Notes under the pieces: generated by a model
The model's database searches: none
Told to the model about the DNA's origin: nothing
The model's input: only the letters and a program-made list of their open reading frames with translations
Origin: Bacillus proteolyticus
Lineage (GTDB): Bacteria > Bacillota > Bacilli > Bacillales > Bacillaceae_G
Direction: 5' to 3'
NCBI RefSeq assembly: GCF_001884065.1
Contig: NZ_MACH01000093.1
Coordinates: 1 to 64,000 of the forward strand
DNA length: 64,000 nucleotides
Part shown: in pieces, positions 7,525 to 15,615 of the stretch
Numbering within the stretch: position 1 is the stretch's first letter
Layout: each line of letters starts with the position of its first letter
Translations under genes and position numbers: made by a program

Positions 7525-7555
7525 AATCAGTGAGGGATAAGTTCCCTCACTGATT
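7525..7555. repeat. bcr1-like 3' stem-loop / terminator
   Basis: Perfect 13-bp arms AATCAGTGAGGGA / TCCCTCACTGATT with a 5-base loop, preceded by TAAT. The same TAATAATCAGTG...CACTGATT hairpin forms the 3' end of the two bcr1 elements at 62.9-63.3 kb, so this is either a bcr1 remnant or a terminator of the minus-strand gene ending at 7611. No TTTAT boundary or 5' half is present. Confidence 0.45.
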
Positions 7556-7610
7556 TAATATTAACTCCATTACATACTATGCGACTGCATCTCTTTCTAA
7601 AAGCTTAAAT

Positions 7611-8303
7611 TTACATAGAAGTGATAGGATTACATAAGTGCCTTAACATAATGACAATTTCTTTTGCTGTTTCATCTTTCCCATTACATAACTTCACATT
7701 ACCGTCTTGTCCAATAACATGGTGCACAGCGCCGCGAGAATATAATGAATGTGGTGAATTTGCTACCATTACACTCACTTTCGCATCTTCCATCCTTTTA
7801 CTCGCTCTTTCAATAAGTTCTGTTTCATTTACGTCACTTTCCAGTTTAAAGCCAACGAGTATCGTTTCTGGATCCCAACTCTTTATTTGTTTTAATACTT
7901 TTGGTGCTTTTTGAAAATGAATAATTGGAGCGATGTCACTGGAAATCTTTCCGTTCATATTAAGAATATTTCCATCTTGATCACAAATCTTTTCGACAAC
8001 CCAATCTGATCCAGCAGCAGCCATAATAACCGCATCAATTTTTTCATGTGTAATAATACTCTTCATCTTATCTTGTAAGTCAATAATCCCCTCAAATGGA
8101 TGCAATTCTAATTGGTTATTTACATCCATTGGCTTCTCGGCGAAATAGCCATGCAAATATATTACATTTGCTCCTTTTGTCATTAGCTCTTCTGCAATAA
8201 TTCTTCCAATCGTACCTTTTGCCAAATTTGTATGTCCGCGTACTTGATCCCATTTTTCTAGGCAACCGCCGCTCGTAATTAATACTTTTTTCCCTTTCAT
8301 CAT
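7611..8303 (-). CDS. Stand-alone phosphopantothenate-cysteine ligase (CoaB/DFP) domain protein
   Basis: 230 aa corresponding only to the CoaB half of bifunctional CoaBC. The Rossmann start GKKVLITSGGCLEKWDQVR, the conserved AAAGSDWVVEKIC, and KAPKVLKQIKSW..LVGFKLESD are typical of the DFP family, where the lysine and phenylalanine near KxxK and GFKLE contact nucleotide and acyl-phosphate intermediate. No flavin decarboxylase half is present. It lies 9 bp downstream of the AAC(3) gene and is surely co-transcribed with it. Start 8303 has AAGGG 6 bases upstream; ATGs at 8309 and 8300 are possible. Whether it does CoA synthesis or another ATP/CTP-dependent ligation is open. Confidence 0.75.
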   Translation of the reverse strand: MMKGKKVLITSGGCLEKWDQVRGHTNLAKGTIGRIIAEELMTKGANVIYLHGYFAEKPMDVNNQLELHPFEGIIDLQDKMKSIITHEKIDAVIMAAAGSDWVVEKICDQDGNILNMNGKISSDIAPIIHFQKAPKVLKQIKSWDPETILVGFKLESDVNETELIERASKRMEDAKVSVMVANSPHSLYSRGAVHHVIGQDGNVKLCNGKDETAKEIVIMLRHLCNPITSM

Positions 8304-8312
8304 AACCATCCC

Positions 8313-9113
8313 TTACTGATTTTTCGCACGAAACCACTCTGTTCCAAAGTCAACTGCATCACGTTGCCTCATAAAACGGCAAGTCGCATTCCCTATCTTC
8401 CCACGCGTAACTGTTCCTTTCCGTTCGTATTCAACTCCCATTTCTACAAACGTGTCAGAATCGTAATCCATTTCAACGAACTCTTTCCATACTCTTACAC
8501 CTTCTTCTATAATAGGCGCTCCTACCTTTATTAACTCGCGTGAACCTGTACGTACCTCAGATAAATGTACGGATGTATTGGAGTCATATCCGACACCAAG
8601 TAATAATATGTATCCATCTAAATCATATATTTTTCGTAAGGGCGATTCTTCCCCAAAACTTATGGAAAGTGAATGATTCGCTATAATTTCCTCTGCATGT
8701 TTTCCCCATGCTGCAAAACTACTGAGCGGATGATTACTGCGCAATACATTCGGATATGTACGAAAACATTCAACTACTTTTCCCATTGCCCTTGTTGGTG
8801 TTATACGTGGTTCAAATGCAGGAACATTATCCCGGATAATTTGCCACCAGTCTTCTGGTACAGGTGGTCTTGACCAATGTTTTGGATCGGATAAATCTGA
8901 AGATTGGGTTGACATAATTATCGTTCCTTCTTCTGTAACAACTTTCATTAACGCTTCTACTACGGCAACTGCCCCACCAGATATCCAACCGATTGAACTT
9001 AATGATGAATGAACAATAACTGTCATTCCTTTTTCTATCCCTAAGGTTTTTAAATCGTTTGTAATTGTTTCGATTGTATGTGGAAGTTTTGTACTCGCCA
9101 CTATTTCATTCAT
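8313..9113 (-). CDS. Aminoglycoside N(3)-acetyltransferase, AAC(3) family
   Basis: 266 aa, very like the structurally studied B. anthracis AAC(3) enzyme by memory. Landmarks are [17 protein letters not shown], the [13 protein letters not shown] loop, [16 protein letters not shown] and [13 protein letters not shown], which form the acetyl-CoA and antibiotic pocket; H and E of the family catalytic pair are present. It transfers acetyl from acetyl-CoA to the 3-amino group of 2-deoxystreptamine aminoglycosides. The start MNEIVAST matches family length; GTG at 9119 is closer to the GGGGGA site and also possible. Confidence 0.88.
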   Translation of the reverse strand: MNEIVASTKLPHTIETITNDLKTLGIEKGMTVIVHSSLSSIGWISGGAVAVVEALMKVVTEEGTIIMSTQSSDLSDPKHWSRPPVPEDWWQIIRDNVPAFEPRITPTRAMGKVVECFRTYPNVLRSNHPLSSFAAWGKHAEEIIANHSLSISFGEESPLRKIYDLDGYILLLGVGYDSNTSVHLSEVRTGSRELIKVGAPIIEEGVRVWKEFVEMDYDSDTFVEMGVEYERKGTVTRGKIGNATCRFMRQRDAVDFGTEWFRAKNQ

Positions 9114-9330
9114 TTTCACGATTGTTCCCCCATTTTGCTTTAAACTAATACATACATATATTATCATATTTTTCTTAATTTTTAACCTAATCATTCCGAT
9201 TACTATACGTCTATCGTTTTTATCATATTGGAAACAGTTAAATTATGGTATATTAATTTGAAATAAATATAAAAAAGTGAACGCAATGAAAAACTTTCAA
9301 TCTAACAATCTTAATTTATACTAATATGAA

Positions 9331-9356
9331 ATAGCCCATCACAAATGATGAGCTAT
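9331..9356 (-). terminator. Terminator after GNAT gene
   Basis: ATAGCCCATCA / TGATGAGCTAT hairpin with a CAAA loop, immediately past the stop at 9362; on the minus strand it is followed by a TTTCATATT run. Confidence 0.6.
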
Positions 9357-9361
9357 GTATT

Positions 9362-9763
9362 TTATTCATTCTCTAAATAACAATAAAACCTCTCTACTCC
9401 CAGGTATTTCTCTCCTAAGCTTTCAATCTTAAAGTTACATTTCTTGTAAAATCCGACTGCCTCTGTATCTGTCTCAGCCTCAATATATGTTAACTCATAT
9501 TCCCTAATTATTTCTTTAATCATTTGAAGTGCAATTCCTTGATTACGATATTTTTCATCAACAGCTATGTGACACATTCTCGCTCTATTTGTATGAATTA
9601 ACGCTATACCTATGCAACCCTTATTCCCATATTTATATAGCACTGCCTGATCATTTTTATACATTGAAACTGCTTTAATTAAGCTTTCTTCACTCGGACC
9701 GGTCGCATGCTTTAATACTTTTTTTATAGGATCTATTTCTATATGCTCAACACGTTGTAACAC
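9362..9763 (-). CDS. GNAT family N-acetyltransferase
   Basis: 133 aa single GNAT domain. The acetyl-CoA pyrophosphate loop is YRNQGIALQMIKEI (R/Q-x-x-G-x-A), preceded by the beta-4 strand CHIAVDEK and followed by TEAVGFYKKCNFK. It is expected to acetylate a small-molecule amine; no substrate is predictable. I start at GTG 9763, which has GGATGGAG 5 bases upstream; the ATG at 9784 lacks a site. Confidence 0.75.
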   Translation of the reverse strand: MLQRVEHIEIDPIKKVLKHATGPSEESLIKAVSMYKNDQAVLYKYGNKGCIGIALIHTNRARMCHIAVDEKYRNQGIALQMIKEIIREYELTYIEAETDTEAVGFYKKCNFKIESLGEKYLGVERFYCYLENE

Positions 9764-9785
9764 TCTATCTCCATCCTTTCTCATG

Positions 9786-9826
9786 AAAAAAGATTAGCTC
9801 TTTATTGAAAAAGAGCTAATCTTTTT
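9786..9826. terminator. Strong hairpin between GNAT and DMT efflux genes
   Basis: AAAAAGATTAGCTCTTT and its complement AAAGAGCTAATCTTTTT with a short loop. The minus-strand efflux gene ends inside its left shoulder, so it is that gene's terminator. Confidence 0.75.
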
Positions 9827-10763
9827 ACGCCGTTATTTTTTCTTCTTTTTTCACAACTACAGCTACATAACTATGAAGTATCATTCCGACAATTACAAGA
9901 CTCATTCCAACCCACGATAAAGAAGACGGAATTGGAGCCGATAACCAGATCAGCTCTCCTACTAAAGCAAATAAAACTTCACCAGACTGTGTCGCCTCGA
10001 CTGTTGCTAATTTTTGCGGATCATCTTTTACAAGATCTGTCGCAAAGAAGAATAATACTGTAGCAATTAAACCTGAACTAATCGCTACAATAAAACATTG
10101 AAAAACTTGACTACTTGACGGTAAACCGCTTGTAGATACTTCATAACCAGAAAGTAAAAACCAAAATGGTAAACTTGCTAATGTCATACCGAGAACTCGT
10201 TGGAAGACATCTAATTCACCCTTACATACTTGCATCATTTTTCTATTTCCAAGTGGATATGCAAACGCAGCAATGAGTACAGGAACTACACATAAAATTG
10301 TTTCACGAATCCCTAAAGAAGAAGCATGTTCTACTTGCATAAGAACAACACCGAATAAAATAATGCCTGACATTACTAATTCCTTCATTGGAAGTTTTTT
10401 ATGTAATGGGTCTACCGCAAAAAATGGTGTTAACAAAATCCCTGCAACTATTGTAATTTGCCAAGTCGAAGCGACAAGCCACCCCGGTCCAAACGCACCC
10501 GCGAAACTAAGCGGTGCATAAAAGAGACCAAATCCAACAATACTCCATAACAACCATTCTTTCGGATTGTTTTTCATATATTGAAAGAGTTGTTTTAAGT
10601 TCCCTCTATACATGACAATAAGTAGTAGCATTGGAACCATAAAGTAATACCGTAGTGATGCACTCCAAATCCAACTCCCACCTTCTAAGTCCATCGACCG
10701 GTTTAACACAAAGGTAAAGGCAAAGAAAAACGATGCCAATATCCCTACTGCAATAGCTTTCAT
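9825..10763 (-). CDS. DMT-superfamily multidrug resistance efflux transporter family protein
   Basis: 312 aa with ten predicted transmembrane helices arranged as two homologous halves. The start MKAIAVGILASFFFAFTFVLNRSM and the WSIVGFGLFYAPLSFAGAFGPGWLVASTWQ block (quoted in parts) belong to the EmrE-like 'multidrug resistance efflux transporter' family of Bacillus. It probably exports small cationic compounds or metabolites using the proton gradient. Its stop lies within the terminator hairpin. It is not linked to a regulator. Confidence 0.78.
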   Translation of the reverse strand: MKAIAVGILASFFFAFTFVLNRSMDLEGGSWIWSASLRYYFMVPMLLLIVMYRGNLKQLFQYMKNNPKEWLLWSIVGFGLFYAPLSFAGAFGPGWLVASTWQITIVAGILLTPFFAVDPLHKKLPMKELVMSGIILFGVVLMQVEHASSLGIRETILCVVPVLIAAFAYPLGNRKMMQVCKGELDVFQRVLGMTLASLPFWFLLSGYEVSTSGLPSSSQVFQCFIVAISSGLIATVLFFFATDLVKDDPQKLATVEATQSGEVLFALVGELIWLSAPIPSSLSWVGMSLVIVGMILHSYVAVVVKKEEKITA

Positions 10764-10887
10764 TATAAAACCCCTTATAATAGTTTTTTTATTAAATAAC
10801 TTTCAATCTATTCGAATGCAAAATTTTTCAACAGAATATTAACTTATAAAAATAATAATGTTTTTATTTATTATACAATATATTAAA

Positions 10888-11010
10888 ATAACATTAAGAG
10901 GAATCGCTACAGCATTCGTTTCGTGAATTACGCTAATCGAAATGTGTATGTATTTTATATCCGCTGTATGCATAATGATCGGTGCATATCGTACAGATGA
11001 AGAGTTTTAA
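10888..11010 (+). pseudogene. Remnant of a short hydrophobic protein gene
   Basis: One frame reads ITLRGIATAFVS, then TGA, then ITLIEMCMYFISAVCIMIGA and YRTDEEF before TAA. A single in-frame TGA (plausibly from TGG) interrupts an otherwise membrane-helix-like stretch with an acidic end, and no start codon is visible upstream. It may be the tail of a decayed small membrane protein. Support is pattern only. Confidence 0.25.
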
Positions 11011-11046
11011 CTTAAGGAATAAATTAGTTATTTGGATGTGATCATA

Positions 11047-11508
11047 TTGAAAACATATAAAATTTCCATGGTATTCACCTTAATGATGTTAGCTGCAGGA
11101 CTTTCTTTTCTTTTCATTTGTATTTTAGCTTTAATAGATGAGTTTTTCTTCCTTGGTATTCTAATCTTAATCATCCCAGGCCTTTTTTTATACTATGGTT
11201 TTTATCTTTTGAAAAAAAGAAGAGAGAACACCGTTTTTTATTGGGATGATGAAGGTATAATTATTGATTTAGATGGGAATAAAGTTTATTGGTATGAGAT
11301 AGAAGATATTGTATACAGCGGTTTCCCAGAAACAAAAGCGACTGTAATTTCCACTCACTATACTCATCACGAAAATATAAGAATACGCCATAAAAAATGG
11401 CAGCCAACAATTGCGCATAGAATTTACTGGTATTTAATTGAGCAACCAAAAGAATACCATAAAAATTTGATGTTAACTTGGGAAGAAAAGAAACAAAAGC
11501 CAATTTAA
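11047..11508 (+). CDS. Small membrane protein with cytosolic beta domain
   Basis: 153 aa: two transmembrane helices in residues 8-60, KKRRE on the cytoplasmic side, then a ~90-residue beta-rich domain (FYWDDEGIIIDLDGNKVYWY, IEDIVYSGFPE) resembling the PH-like fold of DUF-type Bacillus membrane proteins. Function is unknown. I start at the TTG at 11047 because GGATGTGATC, a near-match to the full anti-SD, precedes it; TTG 11032 is the alternative. A terminator follows directly. Confidence 0.55.
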   Translation: MKTYKISMVFTLMMLAAGLSFLFICILALIDEFFFLGILILIIPGLFLYYGFYLLKKRRENTVFYWDDEGIIIDLDGNKVYWYEIEDIVYSGFPETKATVISTHYTHHENIRIRHKKWQPTIAHRIYWYLIEQPKEYHKNLMLTWEEKKQKPI

Positions 11509-11512
11509 AATG

Positions 11513-11545
11513 AACTCCCCTAATCTATTAATTAAGGGGAGTTTT
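11513..11545. terminator. Bidirectional terminator
   Basis: AACTCCCC / GGGGAGTT arms around AT-rich loop bases, followed by TTTTT. It separates the converging membrane gene (plus) and DinB gene (minus). Confidence 0.75.
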
Positions 11546-11557
11546 TCACACTTACAT

Positions 11558-12082
11558 TTAGATTATATGTAAGTGATGTTCTTTGTATAATTTTCTCAAT
11601 CGATTTATATGTGCTTGATGGTACCGATTATGATCAGCTATATGCCATATTCCCCATCTTATAGTCGCACTTTCTCCCTTTTCATAGGACACTTCCCGGG
11701 TTAAATCATTTTCTGTTAGTTTCATACATTCCTCATAAAACATATGTTGCACTGCTTCATAATCTTGCATTAATTCTTGCAATGTATCTTTTCTTAAACT
11801 TGGCAATTCTCCTATTTCATTCAACATAGGCCCATATTTATTTTTAAGCCCCTGTGGAACTTCTTCTCCTCTTAAACGATATACCCAGTGTAAATCGACA
11901 ACTGCTAAATGCTGAAGTAGCTGCCCTATACTATTTTCATTATTTTCAGACCCTTTAAAGGATAGTTCGTCCTCTTCTGTACCTTCTACTAAATTTTGCA
12001 ATCGTTTAAATGTATCAAGAACTGTTGCATATAAAATGGCTACTTGCGGGTTCATATCTTTTTCTAAATAGAGATCTTTCAT
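11558..12082 (-). CDS. DinB family protein
   Basis: 174 aa four-helix-bundle DinB/YfiT-like protein. Conserved histidine metal ligands are visible: GQLLQHLAVVDLHWVYRL (first His), then WGIWHIADHNRYHQAHINRL with the HxxxH pair. Most Bacillus members are uncharacterised thiol or metal-dependent transferases related to bacillithiol S-transferases. AGAAGGGGG precedes the ATG. A 15-bp gap to the upstream GNAT gene suggests one operon from 14.6 to 11.6 kb. Confidence 0.82.
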   Translation of the reverse strand: MKDLYLEKDMNPQVAILYATVLDTFKRLQNLVEGTEEDELSFKGSENNENSIGQLLQHLAVVDLHWVYRLRGEEVPQGLKNKYGPMLNEIGELPSLRKDTLQELMQDYEAVQHMFYEECMKLTENDLTREVSYEKGESATIRWGIWHIADHNRYHQAHINRLRKLYKEHHLHII

Positions 12083-12097
12083 AATAACCCCCTTCTT

Positions 12098-12598
12098 TTA
12101 AAGAAACAACACCATATATTCGTCATCACTATATACACCATTCATCTTTAAAGCTCTCTTTTCAATTCCGTAGGTTTTAAAACCCATTGATCCATATAAT
12201 CTTTTTGCTGGTTCGTTTGTGGATACAACACCTAAGTTTAATTGCTCAAGTTTTATTTCTCTCGCTCTTTGAATTGCATTTGCAATTAATTCACGTGCTA
12301 GTCCGTTACGTCTATTTTGTGCATCTACATACATCGCAACGATATGACCTTTATGCTTATAGGCATCTTTCTCTTCCCTTAATAAAGTGACAACTCCGAT
12401 TAATTGATTTTCTTCATTAAATGCACCGAATGTACAACTAGTAGTAGATGTCAAATTACCTTCAACTCGCTCAATAGGATTTTCCTGACGAATTGCCTCT
12501 TCATAAGTTGTTACAAATGCCTCTGGATTTACTTGTAATGCTTGTAAACGTAAATCCCAATATTTTTCCGCATCTTCTTTAGTAAGTAATCGAATCAT
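12098..12598 (-). CDS. GNAT family N-acetyltransferase
   Basis: 166 aa. GNAT motifs: GHIVAMYVDAQNRRNGLAREL (beta-4 and the R-R-x-G-x-A loop) and LNLGVVSTNEPAKRLYGSMG (motif B). It begins MIRLLTKEDAEKYWDLRLQA, the usual Bacillus GNAT opening. The start at 12598 has AAAGGGGATAGGGAA ahead of it; the longer frame has none. Substrate unknown. It is the middle gene of a minus-strand run of five with gaps under 35 bp. Confidence 0.8.
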   Translation of the reverse strand: MIRLLTKEDAEKYWDLRLQALQVNPEAFVTTYEEAIRQENPIERVEGNLTSTTSCTFGAFNEENQLIGVVTLLREEKDAYKHKGHIVAMYVDAQNRRNGLARELIANAIQRAREIKLEQLNLGVVSTNEPAKRLYGSMGFKTYGIEKRALKMNGVYSDDEYMVLFL

Positions 12599-12629
12599 TT
12601 CCCTATCCCCTTTAGTTAACATAATATTT

Positions 12630-13175
12630 TTATAGACTATTAAATAAAGATTGATATTCTTCTTTTAACATACTATAACGATAGCGATGAATGAATTCAC
12701 CATGACGTAATCTATCATTTCTCATTATTCCTTCACAAACAAATCCAGCTTTTTCATAGCTCTTTCTAGCTTGTAAATTATCTTCGTCTACTCGTAGCCA
12801 TATTTTTTCTAATTCGAATGCAGAAAAGCCAATTTGTAACATACTGTATAGCGCTGCCATTCCATATCCTTTACCCCAATATTCTTTATTTCCAATTGCA
12901 ATTCCTAATTCAGCATTTTTATTTGTTTGATCAAAGTTTTTTAGGTCTACCCATCCAATGTGTACACCTTCCTTTGTAACGATAGCTCGTTGTTCATAGC
13001 CATTCTCTCGACTTATGCATGCTTCAATCCACTTTCTCGTATCTTCACGAGTGAACGGTGGATATTGATCTGGTACGACTAAATGTTTTGTTACTTTTAT
13101 ATCTAATGACCATTGATATCGATCTTCTACATCATCTAGTGTCAGTTCTCTTAATTGAACGAATGGTACATTCAT
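12630..13175 (-). CDS. GNAT family N-acetyltransferase (RimJ/RimL-like)
   Basis: 181 aa. It has the acetyl-CoA loop NKEYWGKGYGMAALYSMLQI and the late motif LEKIWLRVDEDNLQARKSYE with KAGFVCEGIMRN, the signature of the RimJ/L-type acetyltransferases that modify ribosomal proteins or small molecules. AAAAGGGGATAGC precedes the ATG. It is co-directional with the neighbouring GNAT and nucleotidyltransferase genes. Confidence 0.82.
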   Translation of the reverse strand: MNVPFVQLRELTLDDVEDRYQWSLDIKVTKHLVVPDQYPPFTREDTRKWIEACISRENGYEQRAIVTKEGVHIGWVDLKNFDQTNKNAELGIAIGNKEYWGKGYGMAALYSMLQIGFSAFELEKIWLRVDEDNLQARKSYEKAGFVCEGIMRNDRLRHGEFIHRYRYSMLKEEYQSLFNSL

Positions 13176-13190
13176 TTTGCTATCCCCTTT

Positions 13191-13892
13191 TCATTTTCCG
13201 ATAGAAAACCCTTCGAACACTCTTCCTCCATACTGATCTAGAGTTCTTTCTATAAAACTAATTAATTCATTTTTATCTCCTGTTTTATAAAAATGATCAA
13301 AAGCTGCTACAAATTGGTCTGCATATTGTTCGTCATATCTTTTTAACACTCTAATAAACCATTTTGAATTTCCAAGCCATTGTCCATTTACCCTCAAAAC
13401 ATATTCATGTACTAAATCAGCTAATAAGTTTGCGATAAACAACTCTTCTTCTCTCTTTGTTGCACCAATAAAGTCATCCAAAGCATCCGTAATAAAATAT
13501 CGCTTCTGCTTCATCGTTTCTTCGGTCCATTTTGCTGGTCCTTTATTTAGTAAATCATTCGCCTCTCTTTTTAATTTCTCAACAATTTCATTCTCCCCTT
13601 TTAATGCAATCCCTTCTGAAACTAATTGTGGTAACGAAGGTCTCCCGCGGTCACAATCCATTTTAAAAAAGGTTTTATACGTTTCAAAATTATGTACGAA
13701 CACTTCAACAGGCCAACCATTACTATAGAAAGATTCTCTATAACAAGATGACAAACTTTGGTCAAATATTACAATATCAAGGTCAGATGTTTTCGTAGCC
13801 TCTCCTCTAGCAGCACTTCCCCCTAGTAAAGCAACATCACAATTCGAAAATTGTGATGCAATTATGCTTCGTGCCGCTTCAATTGGTCCCAT
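13191..13892 (-). CDS. Nucleotidyltransferase domain protein
   Basis: 233 aa. The pol-beta-type active site LLGGSAARGEATKTSDLDIV (GGS..RG...SDLD) lies at about residues 22-42, with a third acidic residue in VEVFVH. The C-terminal 130 residues are helical, as in aminoglycoside adenylyltransferase-like enzymes. It transfers NMP to an unknown acceptor, and antibiotic modification is only a possibility. AAGGGGAAAGGCT is the ribosome site; the gene sits 16 bp downstream of the AlkD-like gene. Confidence 0.78.
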   Translation of the reverse strand: MGPIEAARSIIASQFSNCDVALLGGSAARGEATKTSDLDIVIFDQSLSSCYRESFYSNGWPVEVFVHNFETYKTFFKMDCDRGRPSLPQLVSEGIALKGENEIVEKLKREANDLLNKGPAKWTEETMKQKRYFITDALDDFIGATKREEELFIANLLADLVHEYVLRVNGQWLGNSKWFIRVLKRYDEQYADQFVAAFDHFYKTGDKNELISFIERTLDQYGGRVFEGFSIGK

Positions 13893-13908
13893 AGCCTTTC
13901 CCCTTCTC

Positions 13909-14592
13909 TTATTTTACTTTCTTTTTTTCAGTTCTTTCTCGTGTCTTCTTGATATAAGCTTCTGCATCTGGCGTTTTGCATGACGTTGCACCATGATCAA
14001 CTTCTACTTTTCCAATTTCGCGTGCAAATTCAATTGCTTGTTGCTCTAAAGCTTCATTTCGAATCCCTATCGCAATTAAAGCACTATTCATCGCTTCTTT
14101 TTTTCTATTTTTTTCATTATGTATATGAACCTTGATCTCTTCTAAATACGGTACGAAGAAGTCATCGTCTAACGTTTTATTTTTTATTGCGATATTCGCT
14201 AATAATGACCAACCAGCTCTTCCAATCCATTCATCATCAGACTTTGTCCATTCTTCCATTCTTTCTATCGCGATTGGCGACGTACATATAGCTGTCATAA
14301 GAACGTCCATTAAACAATAATAATCAACATCTTGAACCCATCTATTTAGCTGTTCTGATGTTAGTTTCTTCGGATCTAAAATCATCGTTGCTAAAGTCCT
14401 TGCGTCCATATTTTTCGTTTCCCATAATGAAATTGCTAAATCATGATCCTTTTTTATTTTCTTTTTTAACAATTTTAAATTCGCAAAACTAACTCCAAAT
14501 AACGGCTCTTTCGCCCCATGGTTTTTATATGTCTTACGAGTTTGTTCTGTCCCATACTCTTCCAGTTGCTGCATTACTTCTTCAAGTAACAT
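13909..14592 (-). CDS. DNA alkylation repair protein (AlkD-like HEAT repeat)
   Basis: 227 aa of HEAT-like helical repeats. GVSFANLKLLKKKIKKDHDL, LWETKNMDARTLATMILDP and DEWIGRAGWSLLANIA match the DNA-alkylation-repair family (AlkC/AlkD superfamily), but the sequence differs from the canonical 237-aa B. cereus AlkD, so it is a paralogous branch. It may excise bulky or cationic alkylated bases; catalytic W/D residues are plausible (W..D..) but unproven. It is first gene of the minus-strand run to 11558. Confidence 0.78.
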   Translation of the reverse strand: MLLEEVMQQLEEYGTEQTRKTYKNHGAKEPLFGVSFANLKLLKKKIKKDHDLAISLWETKNMDARTLATMILDPKKLTSEQLNRWVQDVDYYCLMDVLMTAICTSPIAIERMEEWTKSDDEWIGRAGWSLLANIAIKNKTLDDDFFVPYLEEIKVHIHNEKNRKKEAMNSALIAIGIRNEALEQQAIEFAREIGKVEVDHGATSCKTPDAEAYIKKTRERTEKKKVK

Positions 14593-14740
14593 ATGCCCAC
14601 CTCTTTTATGTTTTATGTTGACTTCATATATGTATGTACGATATATTCTACATTATTTTTTGGTTTTCCTATATTTATTTTTTAAATACGGTATGTGAAA
14701 TTTTTATTGATATTCTTTAAAACAAAAAACATCCTTTTCT

Positions 14741-15397
14741 TTATTTTTCACACGGTTGTTCATTCACACTCTGTATACAATACTCCACTAGCGCATTCAA
14801 CGGATTTATTATGTTCCTCCCTATTATATTTTCTACCCTTGTAGCAGCGTCTACCATTGATAATTGTGCAACTGAAAACATTTCGTTTCTATCTTTCATA
14901 ATTTCATATAAATACTGTTCTAATTTAGCATCATGCTCTTCTTTGTGACCTTGCATAATTAACTCAAATATCCCCTCTATCACTTCTACTTTTACTTGTA
15001 TGGATTTATTATTCTGATGAGCGTATATTCTTAAACGTTGCATCGTTCCTGAAACAGTACGGGTATTTGTAAATAGTATTGTCTGTGGCTCTTCAACCTG
15101 ACAAATCATTTCAAAGAATGGCTCATCAATTTTCAATATAGGTATGTCTATTTTGAAATCCTCATCTAATAACGTGATATAATCTGTACAAGTTATTAAA
15201 AGTGTATCTACATCACTTTCAGCTATATACTTTATAATATCTTTTAAATCATTTCGTGCTTGTTCTCGTTCTATTTTTAGTCTGTGTGATAAGATTGGAT
15301 CTACAAAATGGAGTATTTCTATTTCAAAAGATTGCAACACTCGGTCAATGTATTCAATATTTGAATGATGAGCATGTAAACAAGCTAATTTTTTCAT
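14741..15397 (-). CDS. Aspartate/glutamate racemase superfamily protein
   Basis: 218 aa. The start MKKLACLHAHHSNIEYIDRV, LLITCTDYITL (first catalytic-type Cys in a TC-TD context) and VAQLSMVDAATRVE follow the Asp/Glu/hydantoin racemase fold. The second site has no cysteine (LSM in place of a C-containing motif), as seen in many non-racemase members, so epimerase activity is doubtful. AAAGGGAGGATAAG precedes the start. It is a single gene, divergent from the deacetylase. Confidence 0.65.
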   Translation of the reverse strand: MKKLACLHAHHSNIEYIDRVLQSFEIEILHFVDPILSHRLKIEREQARNDLKDIIKYIAESDVDTLLITCTDYITLLDEDFKIDIPILKIDEPFFEMICQVEEPQTILFTNTRTVSGTMQRLRIYAHQNNKSIQVKVEVIEGIFELIMQGHKEEHDAKLEQYLYEIMKDRNEMFSVAQLSMVDAATRVENIIGRNIINPLNALVEYCIQSVNEQPCEK

Positions 15398-15520
15398 ACT
15401 TATCCTCCCTTTCTAAAACAAAAAACATGAATGAACCATTTTACATACAGTTCCATTCATTTAATTCTTGTTTCATTTTTTCAAACCTGCAAAACCGTGA
15501 AATCTTGCATACTTTTTAAC

Positions 15521-15552
15521 AAACTTTTTTGCGTTTGTAAAAAAGTTTTTTT
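15521..15552 (+). promoter_or_regulatory. AT-rich hairpin ahead of the deacetylase promoter
   Basis: AAACTTTTTT / AAAAAAGTTT with an 8-base loop and a following T run resembles a terminator but lies just upstream of the -35 at 15551. It may insulate the divergent genes. No transcript it would end can be named. Confidence 0.3.
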
Positions 15553-15580
15553 GCATTTCCCCCTCTAAAATTGCTAATAT
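15551..15580 (+). promoter_or_regulatory. Sigma-A-type promoter of the polysaccharide deacetylase gene
   Basis: TTGCAT (15551-15556), an 18-bp spacer, and TAATAT (15575-15580), 36 bp ahead of the start codon at 15616. Confidence 0.5.
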
Positions 15581-15615
15581 AGTAGAGTAGAACTTTTATA
15601 GAGAGTAGGAAAATT

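Noticed and set aside
15427-15465. Imperfect inverted repeat (ATGAATGAAC..GTTCCATTCAT) upstream of the racemase-like gene
   Set aside because: One mismatch and a long loop in AT-rich DNA; not distinguishable from chance.
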